From contig NZ_JAKGSG010000053.1 in assembly GCF_021568775.1 (NCBI RefSeq), forward strand, positions 1 to 64,000: a DNA stretch of 64,000 nucleotides. Direction: 5' to 3'. The notes beneath the pieces are model-generated. The model saw only the letters and a program-made list of their open reading frames with translations, ran no database searches and had not been told where the DNA came from. Both the position numbers and the translations under genes were made by a program. The stretch comes from Antribacter soli. Lineage in GTDB: Bacteria; Actinomycetota; Actinomycetes; Actinomycetales; Cellulomonadaceae. This document shows positions 25,501-33,689 of the stretch, piece after piece. How positions within the stretch are numbered: the first letter of the stretch is position 1; the number at the start of each line of letters is the position of its first letter.

Positions 25501-25704
25501 GTCCGACGGCACGGCCTTCTCGTACTCGTCCGGGTACTGCGTTGCGAGCCAGTCGAGCACGTCGCCCGGCACCATCGCACGCGCGACGTCCCAGCCCACG
25601 GCGTTCGGGTTGCCGGAGTCCTCATAGATCCAGCCGCGCCCACCGAGCGCCTCGCAGAGGTTCTGCTCGAACTCAAGCTCCATCAGTTGCTGGTCACCGC
25701 TCAT
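22573..25704 (-). CDS. hsdR: Type I restriction endonuclease subunit R (1043 aa)
   Basis: N-terminal PD-(D/E)xK nuclease with IDVVLTANGLPVVTLELKT near residues 166-185; helicase motor with YLVWHSAGSGKTKTIAW near 330, AIVADEAHSSQTG near 438 and LTATPKAKTLRLFG near 500; C-terminal ATP-coupled motifs VANKFQTGFDEP and LSRLNRIYPGKSA. The full-length protein translocates DNA and cleaves when bound to HsdM/HsdS. Its start overlaps hsdS by 4 bp. A short charged stretch alternating Glu and Val (about residue 565, from a run of GTCGAG-like repeats at 24001-24040) is a small in-frame repeat tract that could vary in length. Confidence 0.93.
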   Translation of the reverse strand: MSGDQQLMELEFEQNLCEALGGRGWIYEDSGNPNAVGWDVARAMVPGDVLDWLATQYPDEYEKAVPSDLVNGALELAQAKLLDHVIKELGKVTKMDPITGHPMGGLLGVLRKGFSFAQVGRPTAKFGPLMAFPPANPQLTSVVEQAAAVRLRVLRQVRFDTKTTETIDVVLTANGLPVVTLELKTDNTQTVNDAVKQYKVDRVPGSSRALLAPGRALVHFAVSNDRVFMTTKLAGAETVFLPFNQGDDGHEGNPPSDTGSATDYLWREILARPMFMRIVKDFALFEPGRSKKKDGRLVFPRFHQLRAVERIVADIEQQGPGGRYLVWHSAGSGKTKTIAWLSHRLIRHMGADASSTFDSVIVVTDRTVLDENVRDDINLVQSSTGLVVNIGSASGAKSAQVKTALLDGGHIITCTLQTFPHVMKLIEDTEELRGRRWAIVADEAHSSQTGSAARALKSLLVDVELDDDEEISADDLLAATDSAIAKSANITFVALTATPKAKTLRLFGTQVDGEDRWEAFDNYTMAQAIEEGFILDVLTNYSTYDMFLRVKNALEDEEVETEVETEVETGRAVKDIVRFAQLHPTAIAQKVQVVVEHFRRNVMGLLGGQARAMVVTSGRKDAVLWSEKMNAYIADRGYDRQFQTLVAFSGSAENGAGENVTEVAMNGVSDVATAFRDDDDYKVLIVANKFQTGFDEPRLMAMYVDKVLTDIATVQTLSRLNRIYPGKSAPMVVDFVNSPESIQKDFERYYTDAHVEGEVDPNALIELAERLDASGLYSEAQLHAVAEAYIEKKGGEAIQRALGPIKHAWVTELQQAKVRRDKERYEELKQFRADAISYRNAWQFLSQIVDYQDEDLRLRAVLMTLLARNLHLTPETYDDSYMDDVQLGGVKLVPGKVSENYALSAGGESQRLDLPTFGTQAHSDAAKPKGPLEEAIQKVNDLFSAKGIDANPTSVSGFITAYWGYLDADEEAVAMAKSNTVEQLDSSTKFSDAAEYAAFQAFQDAGEIKKALADAEVMDKLISISAEMMHAEHHGGTDDDEQA

Positions 25705-26876
25705 GCGATGTCCTTCCGTCCGGTGACGACGTCGGTAATCAGCGCCGCACGACGCTCGAGGAGGAGCTTCTTGAGATCGGCGACCTTGGCCAGCATCTGG
25801 TCGATGCGCCCGGTTACTTCGTCGAGGTGGTCCGTTGCAACCCTGAGCGCATCCGGATCAGCAACCGGAATCATGATCAGCAGCAGATCGCGGACGTTGA
25901 TCCGCGGTGTCCGAACGCTGCTCTGATCGGCGCCGCCGATCCCGCGCAGCCGCTGCGACATCTCGCTGACGAACCGCGGCGAGCGCATGACGTACTCACC
26001 CCACTGCGCGTTGAAGCCGTTGGTCGGTCGCAGCACTGCATAGTCCGGGCTCACCAAGCCGTCAACGCTCGTCCGACCGAGCCCGCCCTGGAACGCACGC
26101 ATCCTGTTGATCACGATGTCACCCGCTCGAGCGACCTTGTACTTCGTCAGGTCCTCACCGGCGCGCTGCTTGCTGGACGAGTCCTCCCTCCGTTGGATGC
26201 CGTGATGGATGGACACCGAGAGCATGGGGAGGTCTGCCAGGACTCCACCGGCTCGTTCGTCGATCTCATCGACGAACCACTGCAGCCGCTTCTGCTCGAA
26301 GCCTCGTGCGTAGGTCGACGACCACACCGAACCTCGCCGCTCACGGATGCGTGCCGCCAGCTCGTCGAGCTTCCCGATCATCGCGTCGATCTCGCTGGTC
26401 TCACGGTCGAGGTAGTCGGCGATGTGCGCACGCGCGGCCGGCTCAGGCCATGGGACCCCGAACGAAGCAAGTTCCGTCGTCGAAAGCTCGAGGAACGTCG
26501 TACCTCGACCGGCAGCTTGCAGCGCTCCCCGTTGTGCAACCAAGACGTGACCGAGATACCTCAGGTCCTCGGGGTGTTCAGGGAGAATCGCCTTGCAGCC
26601 CTGGTTGAATGCAGCCGCCCCCCTGACGATTCCAACGTGTCCGATCGGAGCGCGACACGAGAGAAGCGCCGCGTTCTCCACTACCGCGGAACCCGCGGTC
26701 CCGCGCTCCGTGAGTGAACGATCCCAATGTGGCACAACACCACCGTCGACGCCGTTGAGATCAGGCGGCGTGATGAACGGGACCTCGCCACCCCAGTTCG
26801 CGGCATCGGCCGTCGGAGTACCTCCACTGACGATCTTTCCGATGAACTTGATCGGGGTGAGTCGCGCCTCATGCAT
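25701..26876 (-). CDS. hsdS: Type I restriction specificity subunit S (391 aa)
   Basis: Two target-recognition domains separated by conserved helices: the first half carries IKFIGKIVSGGTPT and ends at WPEPAARAHIADYLDRETSEID; the second ends MIPVADPDALRVATDHLDEV with a matching helix. This two-TRD layout defines a bipartite recognition sequence. The start overlaps hsdM by 8 bp and the stop overlaps hsdR by 4 bp. Only one hsdS gene and no inverted specificity fragments are visible, so there is no sign of shuffling. Confidence 0.9.
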   Translation of the reverse strand: MHEARLTPIKFIGKIVSGGTPTADAANWGGEVPFITPPDLNGVDGGVVPHWDRSLTERGTAGSAVVENAALLSCRAPIGHVGIVRGAAAFNQGCKAILPEHPEDLRYLGHVLVAQRGALQAAGRGTTFLELSTTELASFGVPWPEPAARAHIADYLDRETSEIDAMIGKLDELAARIRERRGSVWSSTYARGFEQKRLQWFVDEIDERAGGVLADLPMLSVSIHHGIQRREDSSSKQRAGEDLTKYKVARAGDIVINRMRAFQGGLGRTSVDGLVSPDYAVLRPTNGFNAQWGEYVMRSPRFVSEMSQRLRGIGGADQSSVRTPRINVRDLLLIMIPVADPDALRVATDHLDEVTGRIDQMLAKVADLKKLLLERRAALITDVVTGRKDIA

Positions 26877-28833
26877 CCTTGTGCACCGCCTGGAACATCA
26901 CACCGAGCTCGCGCATGAGACGCGCGACGTCGGCGTCGATCTCCTCGAGCGCACGCGGCTCCTCGGAGACGTAGAAGATCCGCGTGAACGGGATCTCGTT
27001 ACCCTCCTTGGCCTTCGCCTCGTCCCAGGTCGCACCCTCAGCGAACGGCAGCACCTCGCGCTGCATATGCTCGTCGAGGTCGTCGCTCATCGGCACGCGC
27101 TCGATGATCTTCCACCCGTCCAGCAGCACGGGCTTGCCCTTGCGGTCCACCGCGGGCGGTGCGGCATCGTCATGCACGCCCATCGCTGCGCTCACCGCGT
27201 CAACCAGCCCGAGAGGTGCCCTGAGGCCCTGGGCCTTGCACATGTCCTTGAACGCCTCGGGCAGGTTGTTCCACGGAGCGCCGTTGAGCTTCTCCATGAT
27301 CTCGGCGTGCCCCTCGACGAAGTCCATGTGCTCGGCGACCTGCTCGAGCGCTTCCTCGGAGAACCGCGTGGCAAGCCGGACCTGCTTGTAGACGGGCACG
27401 TCGCGGAACATGAAGTCTTCCTTGACCATCACGCGAGAGATCGCCGGGTCCGCATCCTCGAAGGCTTTGTACGCCTCGTGCACGGCCTGGCGCTTCTTCT
27501 CGGTCATCTCGCGGCGCTTGAAGCCCATCGGCTTGCGCATCGAGTCCCATTGCGCCGAGGCGTCGATGAGCTGCATCTTTCCCTGCCGCTCGGGCTCCTT
27601 GTTCGTATCGAGCAGCCACACGTACGTCGCGATGCCCGTGCCGTAGAACATGTCGTTCGGGAGCTGGATGATCGCGTCGATGAGGTCCTCATCGAACAGC
27701 CACTGGCGAATCGAGTTCGGCCCCTTGTCACTGTTGAACAGCGGAGAGGCGTTCGAGACCACGGCAGCCCTGCCACCGTGACCGGCCTTGCCGGCGGGCG
27801 CGAGCTTCGAGGCGCAGTGCGCAAGGAACAGCATCTGCCCGTCGGTCTTGCTAGGCAGACCGTGCGAGAAGCGGGAGCCCGCGACCTTCGCCTGCTCGAC
27901 GACGAACCCCTGCTGCACCTCCCAGTCGGTGCCGAATGGCGGGTTGGAGAGCACGTAGTCGAACTTCCGGTCCTCGTACTCGTCCTTGATGAGCGTATCG
28001 CCCTTGCGGATCGCATCAGGCAGACCGCCCTGGATGAGAAGGTCCGCCTTGCCCAGGGCGTAGGCGTTGTCCATCATCTCCTGGCCGAAGAGGTTGACCT
28101 CGATGTCGGGGTTAAGAGTCGCGAGGTGCTCCTTCGCCACGAGCAGCATGCCGCCCGAGCCCGCTGTCGGGTCGTAGATCGAGCGAGTCGTGCTCCGCCC
28201 GGCCAGCGAGTCCTCGTCCGAGGCGAAGAGCAGGTCGACCATGAGGTGGATCGCATCGCGAGGGGTATAGAAGCCACCAGCGGCCTTCCCCTTCTTGTCG
28301 AAGGCGCGGTACATGACGTCCTCGAAGAGGTCACCCATCGCGGTGTTCGGCATCGACTGCGCCGACAGGTCTAGCTTCGAGAAGTGCCGGATGACGGCAT
28401 GGAGACGGTTCGCCTCGGCGAGCTTCTTCACCAGGCGGGGGAACTCGAACGACGTCCAGATGTCGGCGATGTTGTGCGAGAACTTCCCGACGTAGTCGAG
28501 TACCGACTCCGCGACGTTGTCATCCGTCGACGCGATCGCAGCCAGGCTCAGCGGTGATGTGTTGTAGAAGCTCAGCCCGAACCGGCGCTTGACCTCCGCG
28601 TCGATGAACCGCGTCGGCGTGTCGTTCTCGACGAGCGCCTCAACGACCTCGATGAGCTCGTCCTTTGTGTCGGCGAGTAGGCACTCGATGCGGCGCAGCA
28701 CCGTAAACGGCAGGATGTAGTCGCCGTACTCGGTCTCCTCGACGACGTTGCGCAGGAACTTGTCCGCGGTGTCCCAGACGACGTTCGCCGTCGTAGCCGC
28801 GCGCTGGGCCTGCGCCGGTGTGGCGGTGGTCAT
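26869..28833 (-). CDS. hsdM: Type I DNA N6-adenine methyltransferase subunit M (654 aa)
   Basis: SAM motif I is DPTAGSGGMLLVA near residue 222 and motif IV is LSNPPFGTDW near 296, the N6-adenine type. N-terminal helical domain: VVWDTADKFLRNVVEETEYGD. The ATG at 28833 (MTTATPAQAQRA) follows GAAGAGG on the minus strand; an in-frame start 105 bases upstream lacks an RBS. First gene of hsdM-hsdS-hsdR-XRE. Confidence 0.93.
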   Translation of the reverse strand: MTTATPAQAQRAATTANVVWDTADKFLRNVVEETEYGDYILPFTVLRRIECLLADTKDELIEVVEALVENDTPTRFIDAEVKRRFGLSFYNTSPLSLAAIASTDDNVAESVLDYVGKFSHNIADIWTSFEFPRLVKKLAEANRLHAVIRHFSKLDLSAQSMPNTAMGDLFEDVMYRAFDKKGKAAGGFYTPRDAIHLMVDLLFASDEDSLAGRSTTRSIYDPTAGSGGMLLVAKEHLATLNPDIEVNLFGQEMMDNAYALGKADLLIQGGLPDAIRKGDTLIKDEYEDRKFDYVLSNPPFGTDWEVQQGFVVEQAKVAGSRFSHGLPSKTDGQMLFLAHCASKLAPAGKAGHGGRAAVVSNASPLFNSDKGPNSIRQWLFDEDLIDAIIQLPNDMFYGTGIATYVWLLDTNKEPERQGKMQLIDASAQWDSMRKPMGFKRREMTEKKRQAVHEAYKAFEDADPAISRVMVKEDFMFRDVPVYKQVRLATRFSEEALEQVAEHMDFVEGHAEIMEKLNGAPWNNLPEAFKDMCKAQGLRAPLGLVDAVSAAMGVHDDAAPPAVDRKGKPVLLDGWKIIERVPMSDDLDEHMQREVLPFAEGATWDEAKAKEGNEIPFTRIFYVSEEPRALEEIDADVARLMRELGVMFQAVHKDA

Positions 28834-28864
28834 GGAGCCTCTTCGCTGATCGAGATCGCAGGGT

Positions 28865-28886
28865 GATGTATCAGAAACTTTACATC
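28865..28886 (-). promoter_or_regulatory. Inverted repeat upstream of hsdM, candidate controller operator
   Basis: GATGTA (28865-28870) and TACATC (28881-28886) are exact reverse complements separated by ten A/T-rich bases, about 30 bases before the hsdM start in an otherwise GC-rich gap. Position and symmetry fit an operator for the small XRE protein encoded at the end of the operon. Confidence 0.4.
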
Positions 28887-28968
28887 TACGAACCCGACCG
28901 ATGCGCTCGTTCGACGCGAATCGCCTGCCTCGAACCACCCTGACGTCGGGCGGCGACGAGGGCGGCCG

Positions 28969-30018
28969 TCAGGACTCGAGCCAACGACACACCTCGTCGA
29001 GCCGCATGGCGAGCTCTTCCCAGGGCCGGTTGAGATCGAGGGTCCGCGCGCCAATCCGGTTGCCCTGGACCACGACATCGAGGTCGGGCTGTTCTGCCGC
29101 GTCGGTACGGGCGTACAGGAGCAAGCCGCTGACGGAGCCGTCGCGGTGGACGTCCTCGTTCTTCACGTACGTCAGGATTTGGTACAGGTTCGTGGAGTGG
29201 ACGGTCGCCTTGCCCCACGGGCCGGCTTGCATGGAGTGCCCGTAGTACTTCGCGTCGATGATCAGGGTGCGCTGCCCTCGTCGGAGCGTCACGTCGGTAC
29301 GCATTACGGGCAGCTGGCCGCTGAAGGCGCTCGGCTGGTCGAGATCCCAAGCAACGGTGGGCGCCGCGGGGGAGAGCTCGGGGTGGTGGACGGCGTAGTA
29401 CTCCCGCAGGAACCGTTCGTAGAGGCTGCTCATGGCGTCGTCCGAGACCCACGACGTGAGCTCGGTGGTTCCAGCCGTCTCGGTGGGTAGGAGCCCGCGG
29501 ACGATGAGCTCGCAGACGCCGAGCAGGAGTCGGTAGGAGGAGTTGGCGCGGTGGTAGGTGAGCGTGTTCCAACGGATCGACGTCGGGTCCACGAGTGTGA
29601 CGGCGTCGAGGTAGGGCAGGAGCCGGCGTAGCGCGTTCCTCCGCTGCAAGGTGACGTCGCTGTGCCGGAGCAGGAGCACGATCACGGACTTCAGGGCCTG
29701 GTTGTGGGGCGTATCCGGGTCGAAGTCGTCGAAGTCGCACACTAGGCGACCACGGGTCATCGAGCGGGCGGCGGCGGTGCGGGCGACGTCGACGCGTCCG
29801 CGAACGGTAGCGAGCTCGTCGCTCCGGTGGAGGAAGTCGTGGTGAAGTCCGCGCTTGACCTGTGCCCCGAGGCCGCGCACGAGGATCTCTGCCAGCAGGT
29901 CGTGGAGGTGGTCGAACCGCTCGGCGGCGATGCGGTCGGTGCCCGGGCTCCGCATCGCCCGGAACGCATAGGCCAGCATCACGTATACGTTGCGGATGGT
30001 GATCGTGCGGTCAATCAT
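28969..30018 (-). CDS. mcrC: McrC-like nuclease subunit (349 aa)
   Basis: N-terminal region NVYVMLAYAFRAM with DHLHDLLAEILVRGL, then a C-terminal PD-(D/E)xK core with MRTDVTLRRGQRTLIIDAKYY near residues 240-260, where the aspartates and the lysine are present. The DNA cleavage subunit of McrBC-type modification-dependent restriction. Its start overlaps mcrB by 4 bp. It ends 135 bp upstream of hsdM on the same strand. Confidence 0.85.
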   Translation of the reverse strand: MIDRTITIRNVYVMLAYAFRAMRSPGTDRIAAERFDHLHDLLAEILVRGLGAQVKRGLHHDFLHRSDELATVRGRVDVARTAAARSMTRGRLVCDFDDFDPDTPHNQALKSVIVLLLRHSDVTLQRRNALRRLLPYLDAVTLVDPTSIRWNTLTYHRANSSYRLLLGVCELIVRGLLPTETAGTTELTSWVSDDAMSSLYERFLREYYAVHHPELSPAAPTVAWDLDQPSAFSGQLPVMRTDVTLRRGQRTLIIDAKYYGHSMQAGPWGKATVHSTNLYQILTYVKNEDVHRDGSVSGLLLYARTDAAEQPDLDVVVQGNRIGARTLDLNRPWEELAMRLDEVCRWLES

Positions 30019-32276
30019 GCGACGGCTTGCCGCAGCTTGGCGGCCCAGTCCGAGGCAGTCTGCGGTTCGTCGAACCAGTACTCATCGAGCAGCGGGACGA
30101 GCTCGTCTTCGACGACGGAGTACAACCAGGCGTCATCGGCGTCGTCGTCCAGGGGACGAGAAAGGAAGCTGTGACCGATGGCGAATCCTCGGCCGAGCGC
30201 CGGGTCGGCTGCGATGGCCTTGTTGAGGTCGATGACGACGGAGACGAGGTGGTCGAGAGTGGGGCTGTCGGCGGACTGCCGCCAGAGGGTGAAGCCGGGC
30301 GAGTCGAAGCCTGGAGTCATCTCGAAGAACCCGAAGCGGCGGCGCAGTGCATAGTCGAGGACGGCGAGGCTGCGGTCGGCGGTGTTCATCATGCCGATGA
30401 TGTGGAGGTTGGCCGGGACGGAGAACGTCTCGTTCTTGTAAAGGAGCCTCAGGTCTTGGCCGCGCTTGTCGGCCTCGATGAGCATGAGCAGCTCGCCGAA
30501 GGTCTTCGAGATGTTGCCGCGGTTGATCTCGTCGACGATGAAGAAGTACGGCCGGTCGGTGTCGTCCTTCCGTGCCTTTTCGCAGAACCGGTAGAACGGG
30601 CCTTCGGCGAGTGTGAACCCGCCGGACTCGGTGGGCCGGTAGCCCATCATGAAGTCCTCGTACGAGTAGCTCTGATGGAACTGCACCATCTGTACTCGGC
30701 TCGGGTCCTTCGCACCCATGATCGAGTAGGCGAGGCGTTTGGCTGCAAAGGTCTTCCCGACGCCGGGAGGGCCCGCGAGGATGACGTTCTTCTTGCGCAG
30801 CAGGAGGGCTCTGAGCCTGTCGTAGCTGACCTCGGAGAGGTAGACCTCTTCGAGGAAAGCGTTCTGGTCGTAGACCGGGGGCGGCGTGACGAGCTCGTCG
30901 GTGACGTCAGGGACGTCGTCGTCGGCGAAGAGAGCCTCGAGCTTTTCGATGTAGTCGCGGTACGAGGTGATGTCGGTGAGCGTCTTCGTCACCGCGTCGC
31001 CCGGATGCTTCCACACGCCGGAATGAGTCCACTTCACTGAGCGGACGTGCCGGAACTCGCTGCGGTCGGGCTCGAACCGTGCATCGGAGACGACCTCACC
31101 GCGACCCACGATTTCCCGCCTTCCACGCTTGGCGTAGACGACGTCGCCTATGGCGATCTCGTTCTGGAACTGCCACAGGGCCAGCACGCCATTTCGCATC
31201 GACGAGCCAGACCCTTCAGTGTCGAGGGCCTTGCGGATCGCCTCTCGGCTCGTGTAGTCAGCGAGGTCGCCGAGCTCGTCCCACCCGATGGCCATGATCT
31301 CGTCGGTCGAGAACTCGCCCCACTCCGACGCCTGTGCCCCAGGCGAGTAGAGCCAATAGTGGCGGGGCCGCGGCTCGTCCGAACCGGTCTCACCGGCTGG
31401 GGGCTCGTCCGTCTCGGCTGAGGAGTGGTCCCACAACTCGCGGACGCCAGGGGACCAGAAATGGAACGGCCCCTCGATCTCCTTGGCCAAGGCGGCGCGG
31501 ATCGCCAGCAGGTCCCGGTCGATCGACTCGGGGTCGCTGCCGGTCTCCCCGCCGATCCGGCCCGCGAGCCCGGCCCGGATCCGTGACTTCATGCCTGCCG
31601 ACGAGATGGGCTCGAACGTGTCGGGGCGGGCGAGGAACTGCAACGCGTTGCGGATGTCCGAGCGGTCGTCGCCAGCGGCGAGCATGGCTCGCTGAAGCTC
31701 CCACGGGTCACTCCGTGCGGCATCCCGAGCCTCGTCGGACAACCCGTTCCACGCGCGCACGAAAGTCGCCGCCCAGATGATGTGCCGCCACAGGGCGCCG
31801 TTGAACCATGATCCTGGCTCGAACCCCGCGCTCCCGGCGGGCGTGGAGAGCCACTGCTCCATCGAGGCGGGAATCGTTACGGGCGAGTCGCAATGCGCGA
31901 GCACCCGTGCGACGTGCGCCCTGCGCGTCTCGGGCAGGGCGGAGCGCAACGGATGCTCGCGCAAGAACACGAGCTCGGCCGCGAGGAGCACGACAGCACG
32001 CGAGGCACCCTCAAGTTGCTGGTCGAGCTTCTCCCACTGTCCCGTGCCCTTGCCGAGGATGGGATTGTCCCCGATCCTGCGCCGAAGGTCCTCGGCCGCC
32101 TCGGCCGTCCAGATCGTCGTGGCCGGGTCGATGACCGAACGGCCATCACCGAGCATGTGGGCAACGACCTCGGCGACTTCGTGCGCGATCGCCATGTCGG
32201 GAGCAGGGCGAGATGCCGCAAGCGCGGCATCTTCGACGTCGTAGGAGTGCTCATCGTCCATCACCGCATTCTCCAT
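30015..32276 (-). CDS. mcrB: McrB-like GTPase with EVE/PUA-like modified-base reader (753 aa)
   Basis: C-terminal AAA+ GTPase: VILAGPPGVGKTFAAKRL near residue 505, FFIVDEINRGNISKTFGEL near 580 and MMNTADRSLAVLDYALRRRF with the McrB signature NTADRS. Residues 305-425 read HYWLYSPGAQASEWGEF, IAIGDVVYAKRGRREIVGRGEV and SVKWTHSGVWKHPG, the pattern of EVE domains, which recognise modified cytosines. N-terminal 300 residues are helical. So the complex should cut DNA carrying modified bases. A second in-frame ATG at 32261 is preceded by GGAG and may be the true start. Confidence 0.88.
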   Translation of the reverse strand: MENAVMDDEHSYDVEDAALAASRPAPDMAIAHEVAEVVAHMLGDGRSVIDPATTIWTAEAAEDLRRRIGDNPILGKGTGQWEKLDQQLEGASRAVVLLAAELVFLREHPLRSALPETRRAHVARVLAHCDSPVTIPASMEQWLSTPAGSAGFEPGSWFNGALWRHIIWAATFVRAWNGLSDEARDAARSDPWELQRAMLAAGDDRSDIRNALQFLARPDTFEPISSAGMKSRIRAGLAGRIGGETGSDPESIDRDLLAIRAALAKEIEGPFHFWSPGVRELWDHSSAETDEPPAGETGSDEPRPRHYWLYSPGAQASEWGEFSTDEIMAIGWDELGDLADYTSREAIRKALDTEGSGSSMRNGVLALWQFQNEIAIGDVVYAKRGRREIVGRGEVVSDARFEPDRSEFRHVRSVKWTHSGVWKHPGDAVTKTLTDITSYRDYIEKLEALFADDDVPDVTDELVTPPPVYDQNAFLEEVYLSEVSYDRLRALLLRKKNVILAGPPGVGKTFAAKRLAYSIMGAKDPSRVQMVQFHQSYSYEDFMMGYRPTESGGFTLAEGPFYRFCEKARKDDTDRPYFFIVDEINRGNISKTFGELLMLIEADKRGQDLRLLYKNETFSVPANLHIIGMMNTADRSLAVLDYALRRRFGFFEMTPGFDSPGFTLWRQSADSPTLDHLVSVVIDLNKAIAADPALGRGFAIGHSFLSRPLDDDADDAWLYSVVEDELVPLLDEYWFDEPQTASDWAAKLRQAVA

Positions 32277-32363
32277 GCTGGCGGCCTGCGGCGCTCTGAA
32301 GCAGAGCGACTTCGGGCCGGCGCCGATTCATCCGCTGCTGGTGCCGCGTGCAACGCAAGCAGG

Positions 32364-32383
32364 ACTGAAGTCTTCAGTATCGT
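32364..32383 (+). promoter_or_regulatory. Promoter palindrome and leaderless -10 of XRE gene
   Basis: ACTGAAG-T-CTTCAGT (32364-32378) is an exact 15-bp palindrome whose last base starts TATCGT (32378-32383), which is seven bases before the ATG at 32391. The operator thus touches the -10 of a probable leaderless promoter, the arrangement expected for an autorepressor. The site is also 88 bases upstream of the divergent mcrB start. Confidence 0.6.
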
Positions 32384-32390
32384 GCAAGCC

Positions 32391-33641
32391 ATGACGGATA
32401 CGCGGGCCCACTTCGCTAAGGCCTTGGCCCGGACGCGAGCGGCAGCGCGCTTGTCTCGCTGTGAATTGGCCGCCGACGCGGGGATCTCGGAGCGGATGGT
32501 CTACCTGTACGAGGCGGGCGAGCATGGGCCGACACCGCGAAGGCTGCGCCAGCTCGCTGACGCGCTGGAATGCGAACCGGGTGAACTCACGGGGGTGGTT
32601 CGCGGGGAGGAGTCCCTGCGGGACCTTCGTTATGCAGCCGGTCTGAGCCTCGCCGAGGTCGCGGAGGCTCTCCGCTCTGACTTCGCAGACATTGGCTTGC
32701 ATCTCACCCCGCGGACCTTGTCCGCGGCCGAATCGGGCATCCTGGTCCCTGCGCAAGGCTGGGACGACGGTGCGGCCCTGGGCCGGCTGGTAGTCGCGTT
32801 GGGTGGCCTCTACGGAACACCGACACGGATGGTTCTCGACGCGTGGATGCGGTCGCGTCCCGGAGACGTCACACCCCATATCCCTGGGACTGGAGCACCC
32901 CACCTGTCGAAGGCGGCCATGGTGGCGTGGCAGCACCTGAACAAGCGCCAGCAGGACTACCTCGCTGAGATCTACGCCGAAGAGCAGGCGGTGGAGCACG
33001 AGCGTCGACAGGCACGGGCGAACGGCTCACGTGAGCCGTCGCGCGGGTGGCGACGCCTCACCTTGGCGTATCGCGGTGAAGCAGAGGGTCTCAGCCACAC
33101 CCGTCTGCAGCAGCGTCTGATCGAACGCGGCGTCCATGATCCTGGGACCGGCTCGACGATCCACGCCTTGGCCAAGCGTGATCTGGTAACCGTCACCGAG
33201 GAGGAGATGCAGCATCCCCTCGGCGGGACCTTGATAAGAATTGCGGTCGAGCTGACCCGACGTGGGCGTGCAGCGGTCCGCGCCGGTACGGGCGCGCCCG
33301 ATGCTGCACCTCCTGGACACCTATTGTCGGAGTGGCTCTGGGGCGTTGTGGCTCGTGTCGCACGCTCTGAACCAGTGGGCCTTCCGGAGAACGACCTGGC
33401 GGGTCGTTCACTCTTCTTCATCGGAGTGGGCTACAAGCACCGGGCGGGGGGACGACCCAGCCGCGGGTTCATCGACGCGGTGCCGGTGCACGCCCCGGGC
33501 GACACCCACGTGCTGGAGTATCGCTGGCGGCTGACGAGACTCGGACGTCGCCATGTAGCGGAGTACCTGGCTACGTATCAGGAGCTGTACCCCGGGGAGG
33601 AGACGGCGGGGCTGGAAGAGATCGCTGATACCCGGGGTTAG
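32391..33641 (+). CDS. XRE-family regulator with large C-terminal region (416 aa)
   Basis: Two HTH-like segments occur at the N-terminus: LSRCELAADAGISERMVYLYEAG (residues about 20-45) and a second GLSLAEVAEALRSDFADIGLHLT near 85-110. The C-terminal 250 residues include a winged-helix-like SHTRLQQRLIERGVHDPGTGS and a region ending WRLTRLGRRHVAEYL. It lies between mcrB (divergent) and the pPIWI_RE genes (downstream, 48 bp). It may control one or both systems. The tandem HTH arrangement is unusual for a simple repressor. Confidence 0.75.
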   Translation: MTDTRAHFAKALARTRAAARLSRCELAADAGISERMVYLYEAGEHGPTPRRLRQLADALECEPGELTGVVRGEESLRDLRYAAGLSLAEVAEALRSDFADIGLHLTPRTLSAAESGILVPAQGWDDGAALGRLVVALGGLYGTPTRMVLDAWMRSRPGDVTPHIPGTGAPHLSKAAMVAWQHLNKRQQDYLAEIYAEEQAVEHERRQARANGSREPSRGWRRLTLAYRGEAEGLSHTRLQQRLIERGVHDPGTGSTIHALAKRDLVTVTEEEMQHPLGGTLIRIAVELTRRGRAAVRAGTGAPDAAPPGHLLSEWLWGVVARVARSEPVGLPENDLAGRSLFFIGVGYKHRAGGRPSRGFIDAVPVHAPGDTHVLEYRWRLTRLGRRHVAEYLATYQELYPGEETAGLEEIADTRG

Positions 33642-33689
33642 CAGCGACCCTCCGGTCGAGTGTCAGTGGTCCGTCGTAGGGTCTGCGGC

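Noticed and set aside
25701-28833. Phase-variable hsdS inversion
   Set aside because: Only one hsdS gene and no second set of target-recognition fragments or inverted copies are visible.
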